The position numbers and the translations under genes were made by a program. A DNA stretch of 15,276 nt, taken from assembly GCA_017612495.1 (NCBI GenBank), contig JAGAFQ010000038.1, positions 1 to 15,276 on the forward strand, read 5' to 3'. Shown piece after piece: positions 14,038-15,276 of this stretch. The DNA comes from Clostridia bacterium. GTDB lineage: Bacteria; Bacillota; Clostridia; Oscillospirales; CAG-272. The notes below the pieces were generated by a model. It saw only the letters and a program-made list of their open reading frames with translations. It had not been told where the DNA came from and did not search any database. Positions within the stretch are counted from its first letter, which is position 1; each line of letters opens with the position of its first letter.

Positions 14038-14775
14038 ATGGACAGAGAAAGATTTTTGGATATCTGCAAAACCACCGAGCTTCAAAACGGCTCGCTCGGA
14101 ATAGGCACATACAGTGAAAAGCTTTTGCATGCCGCGCTCAAACGCTATTATTGCCCCGATCTTTCAAAGCACGAAATAAAGGTGGCGGGCTCCGTTGCCG
14201 ATATCGTAAACGAAAACGATATAATCGAAGTGCAAACGGGCGGTATGTTCCCGTTAAAAAAGAAAATACCGAAATTCCTCGATAACGGCTACCGTGTTAC
14301 GGTGGTCTATCCGATAGCAGAAAAGAAATGGCTTATCTGGATCGATCCCGAAACGGGCGCTATGACAGATAGGCGCAAATCGCCGAAGCTCGGCACGGAT
14401 TTTTTATTGCTCTGCGAGCAGATACATCTTTTGCCTCTGCTCAAAACGGAAAATCTCTCGTTTCGCACGGTGAAATTGGAAATTGAAGAATACCGTATTC
14501 AAAACGGCTGGGGAAACGGCGGAAAACGCGGCTCGCAAAGAGCCGACCGTCTGCCCGTTGACATATATTCCGAAACGGATTTTTCAAAGAAGAGCGACTA
14601 TTATTCTTTTATTTCGCCCGCTCTGGCAGATAAATTCACCGTGCGCGATTTTTCAAAGGAATCGAAACTGACGCGGCATCGCGCATACGCGGCTTTGCGC
14701 GTTTTGGAAACGCTCGAGGTCATTGAAAAATGCGGTAAAAACGGAAGAGAAAATTTGTATAAACGCTTGTTTTGA
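14038..14775 (+). CDS. Uncharacterised protein: PD-(D/E)XK nuclease-like domain plus C-terminal winged helix
   Basis: I cannot assign a function by name. The 245-residue protein is soluble, with no signal or membrane segment. Residues about 20-110 resemble the PD-(D/E)XK nuclease fold in order and spacing: a helix with E27 (GTYSEKLLHAALKRYY), a strand HEIKVAGSVADIV with D55, then IIEVQTG with E64 and Q66 in place of the usual E-x-K, followed by K74-K76. The next strand VTVVYPIAEKKWLIWIDPETG is well formed. Residues about 140-175 are a basic segment (EEYRIQNGWGNGGKRGSQRADR). Residues about 197-245 look like a winged helix (FTVRDFSKESKLTRHRAYAALRVLETLEVIEKCGKNGRENLYKR). I recall similar hypothetical proteins in gut clostridia, unverified. 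AAGGAG lies four bases before the ATG. It is transcribed alone, divergent from the PrdX-like gene and convergent with hpf. It could be a nuclease, a Holliday-junction-resolvase-like protein, or an inactive DNA-binding regulator. Confidence 0.85.
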   Translation: MDRERFLDICKTTELQNGSLGIGTYSEKLLHAALKRYYCPDLSKHEIKVAGSVADIVNENDIIEVQTGGMFPLKKKIPKFLDNGYRVTVVYPIAEKKWLIWIDPETGAMTDRRKSPKLGTDFLLLCEQIHLLPLLKTENLSFRTVKLEIEEYRIQNGWGNGGKRGSQRADRLPVDIYSETDFSKKSDYYSFISPALADKFTVRDFSKESKLTRHRAYAALRVLETLEVIEKCGKNGRENLYKRLF

Positions 14776-14781
14776 TAAAAA

Positions 14782-14821
14782 GGGGTTGTTAAAAAAGTCA
14801 TCGGACTTTTTTAACAACCCC
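14782..14821. terminator. Bidirectional intrinsic terminator between the 14038 gene and hpf
   Basis: A perfect 18-bp stem (14782-14799 with 14804-14821) closes on an ATCG loop. It is flanked by AAAAA on the left and TTTT on the right, giving U-runs for transcripts from both sides. Confidence 0.95.
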
Positions 14822-14831
14822 CCTTTTCGTT

Positions 14832-15276
14832 TTATTCGGGAATGATGATTCCGTATGAGCCGTCTTTTTTGAGATATGCCGTCTTTATCAAACCGTCGGC
14901 GACATCGCGGAAAACGAAAAACGTATGGCCGAGCAGGTTCATTCTCAAAATCGCTTCTTCTTTCGGCATCGGCGCCATTTCAAAATGCTTTTCGCTTATC
15001 TTGTATTCTCCCTCTTCTTCAACGACGTCGTCAAATTTATCTTCAAAGGCTTTTGGGGATATTCTCTTTTCAAGCCTCGTTTTGTTTTTTCTTATCTGTC
15101 TTTGGAGTATATCTATCGATTTATCAAGTGATTCTTTGAACGATTTTGATTCCGTCTCCGCTCTGAAAATGGTGGAGCCGGAAAAAATCGTGATCTCAAC
15201 CGTTTCTGTCGTTTTGAGTCTTGACAAACGCACCTCCGTTTTGGGATCGTCGCAGAAAAACTTATCGAGTTTTTGA
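14832..15276 (-). CDS. hpf: Long-form ribosome hibernation promoting factor, C-terminal part (cut by window edge)
   Basis: HPF binds the 30S subunit and, in its long form, pairs ribosomes into inactive 100S dimers in slow growth. The visible 147 residues hold the end of the N-terminal S30AE domain (KLDKFFCDDPKTEVRLSRLKTTETVEITIF), a charged linker (about SLDKSIDILQRQIRKNKTRLEKR), and the complete C-terminal dimerisation domain (ISEKHFEMAPMPKEEAILRMNLLGHTFFVFRD through DGSYGIIIPE). The frame is open to the window edge. The GTG at 15233 is an internal Val codon, because the family sequence continues upstream of it, so the true start lies beyond 15276. It is convergent with the nuclease-like gene and ends at the shared 18-bp hairpin. 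Its promoter is not in the window. Confidence 0.93.
   Translation of the reverse strand, partial: QKLDKFFCDDPKTEVRLSRLKTTETVEITIFSGSTIFRAETESKSFKESLDKSIDILQRQIRKNKTRLEKRISPKAFEDKFDDVVEEEGEYKISEKHFEMAPMPKEEAILRMNLLGHTFFVFRDVADGLIKTAYLKKDGSYGIIIPE

Noticed and set aside
15231..15233. GTG as the start of hpf.
   Set aside because: The frame upstream continues with S30AE-like sequence to the edge, so this is an internal Val codon.
14842..15276. An open plus-strand frame running to the window edge opposite hpf.
   Set aside because: The minus strand encodes a clear HPF dimerisation domain; the plus frame shows no family features.
1..15276. Mobile element, prophage, CRISPR array or defence island.
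   Set aside because: There is no transposase, integrase, spaced repeats or tRNA-linked att site; apart from the 14038 gene all genes are core functions with similar base composition.

Overview
The window reads as chromosomal housekeeping DNA from a low-to-moderate G+C Bacillota, most likely class Clostridia (Oscillospirales-like, an inference). The supporting genes are HPr kinase/phosphorylase, a TagO/WecA-type glycosyl-1-phosphate transferase, a Clostridia-style PrdX/YbaK deacylase, a long-form hibernation factor, and RpoB/RpoC without large lineage inserts. Genes use AGGAGG-type ribosome sites and sigma-A promoters with a TGn extension. I saw no transposase, integrase, CRISPR array, tRNA or rRNA.

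Layout from left to right. (1) 9-2511, minus: trpS, then a TagO/WecA-like gene whose Shine-Dalgarno overlaps the trpS stop; the second protein carries a very unusual acidic-then-lysine-rich tail of about 156 residues. (2) 2675-3616, plus: hprK, divergent from trpS and convergent with rpoC across a bidirectional terminator. (3) 3678-11044, minus: rpoB-rpoC, on its own, with a roughly 190-nt leader and no ribosomal protein genes on either side. (4) 11045-11400: a divergent promoter region of 356 bases. (5) 11401-13280, plus: an HIT-family hydrolase followed by a phosphohexomutase, a two-gene operon. (6) 13315-13869, minus: PrdX/YbaK-like editing deacylase. (7) 13870-14037: a divergent promoter region with a perfect 10-bp inverted repeat whose core matches the FNR consensus. 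(8) 14038-14775, plus: an uncharacterised protein that looks like a PD-(D/E)XK nuclease-like fold joined to a C-terminal winged helix. (9) 14832-15276, minus: the C-terminal part of hpf, cut by the window edge.

The genes serve translation (trpS, PrdX, hpf), transcription (rpoBC), carbon control and sugar phosphate supply (hprK, phosphohexomutase) and envelope polymer initiation (TagO). Each of the three convergent pairs is separated by only 34-61 bases containing one strong hairpin that can stop transcription from both sides. The least ordinary items are the nuclease-like/winged-helix protein with its operator-like upstream region, the lysine-rich tail on TagO, and the Cys/His-rich end of RpoC.
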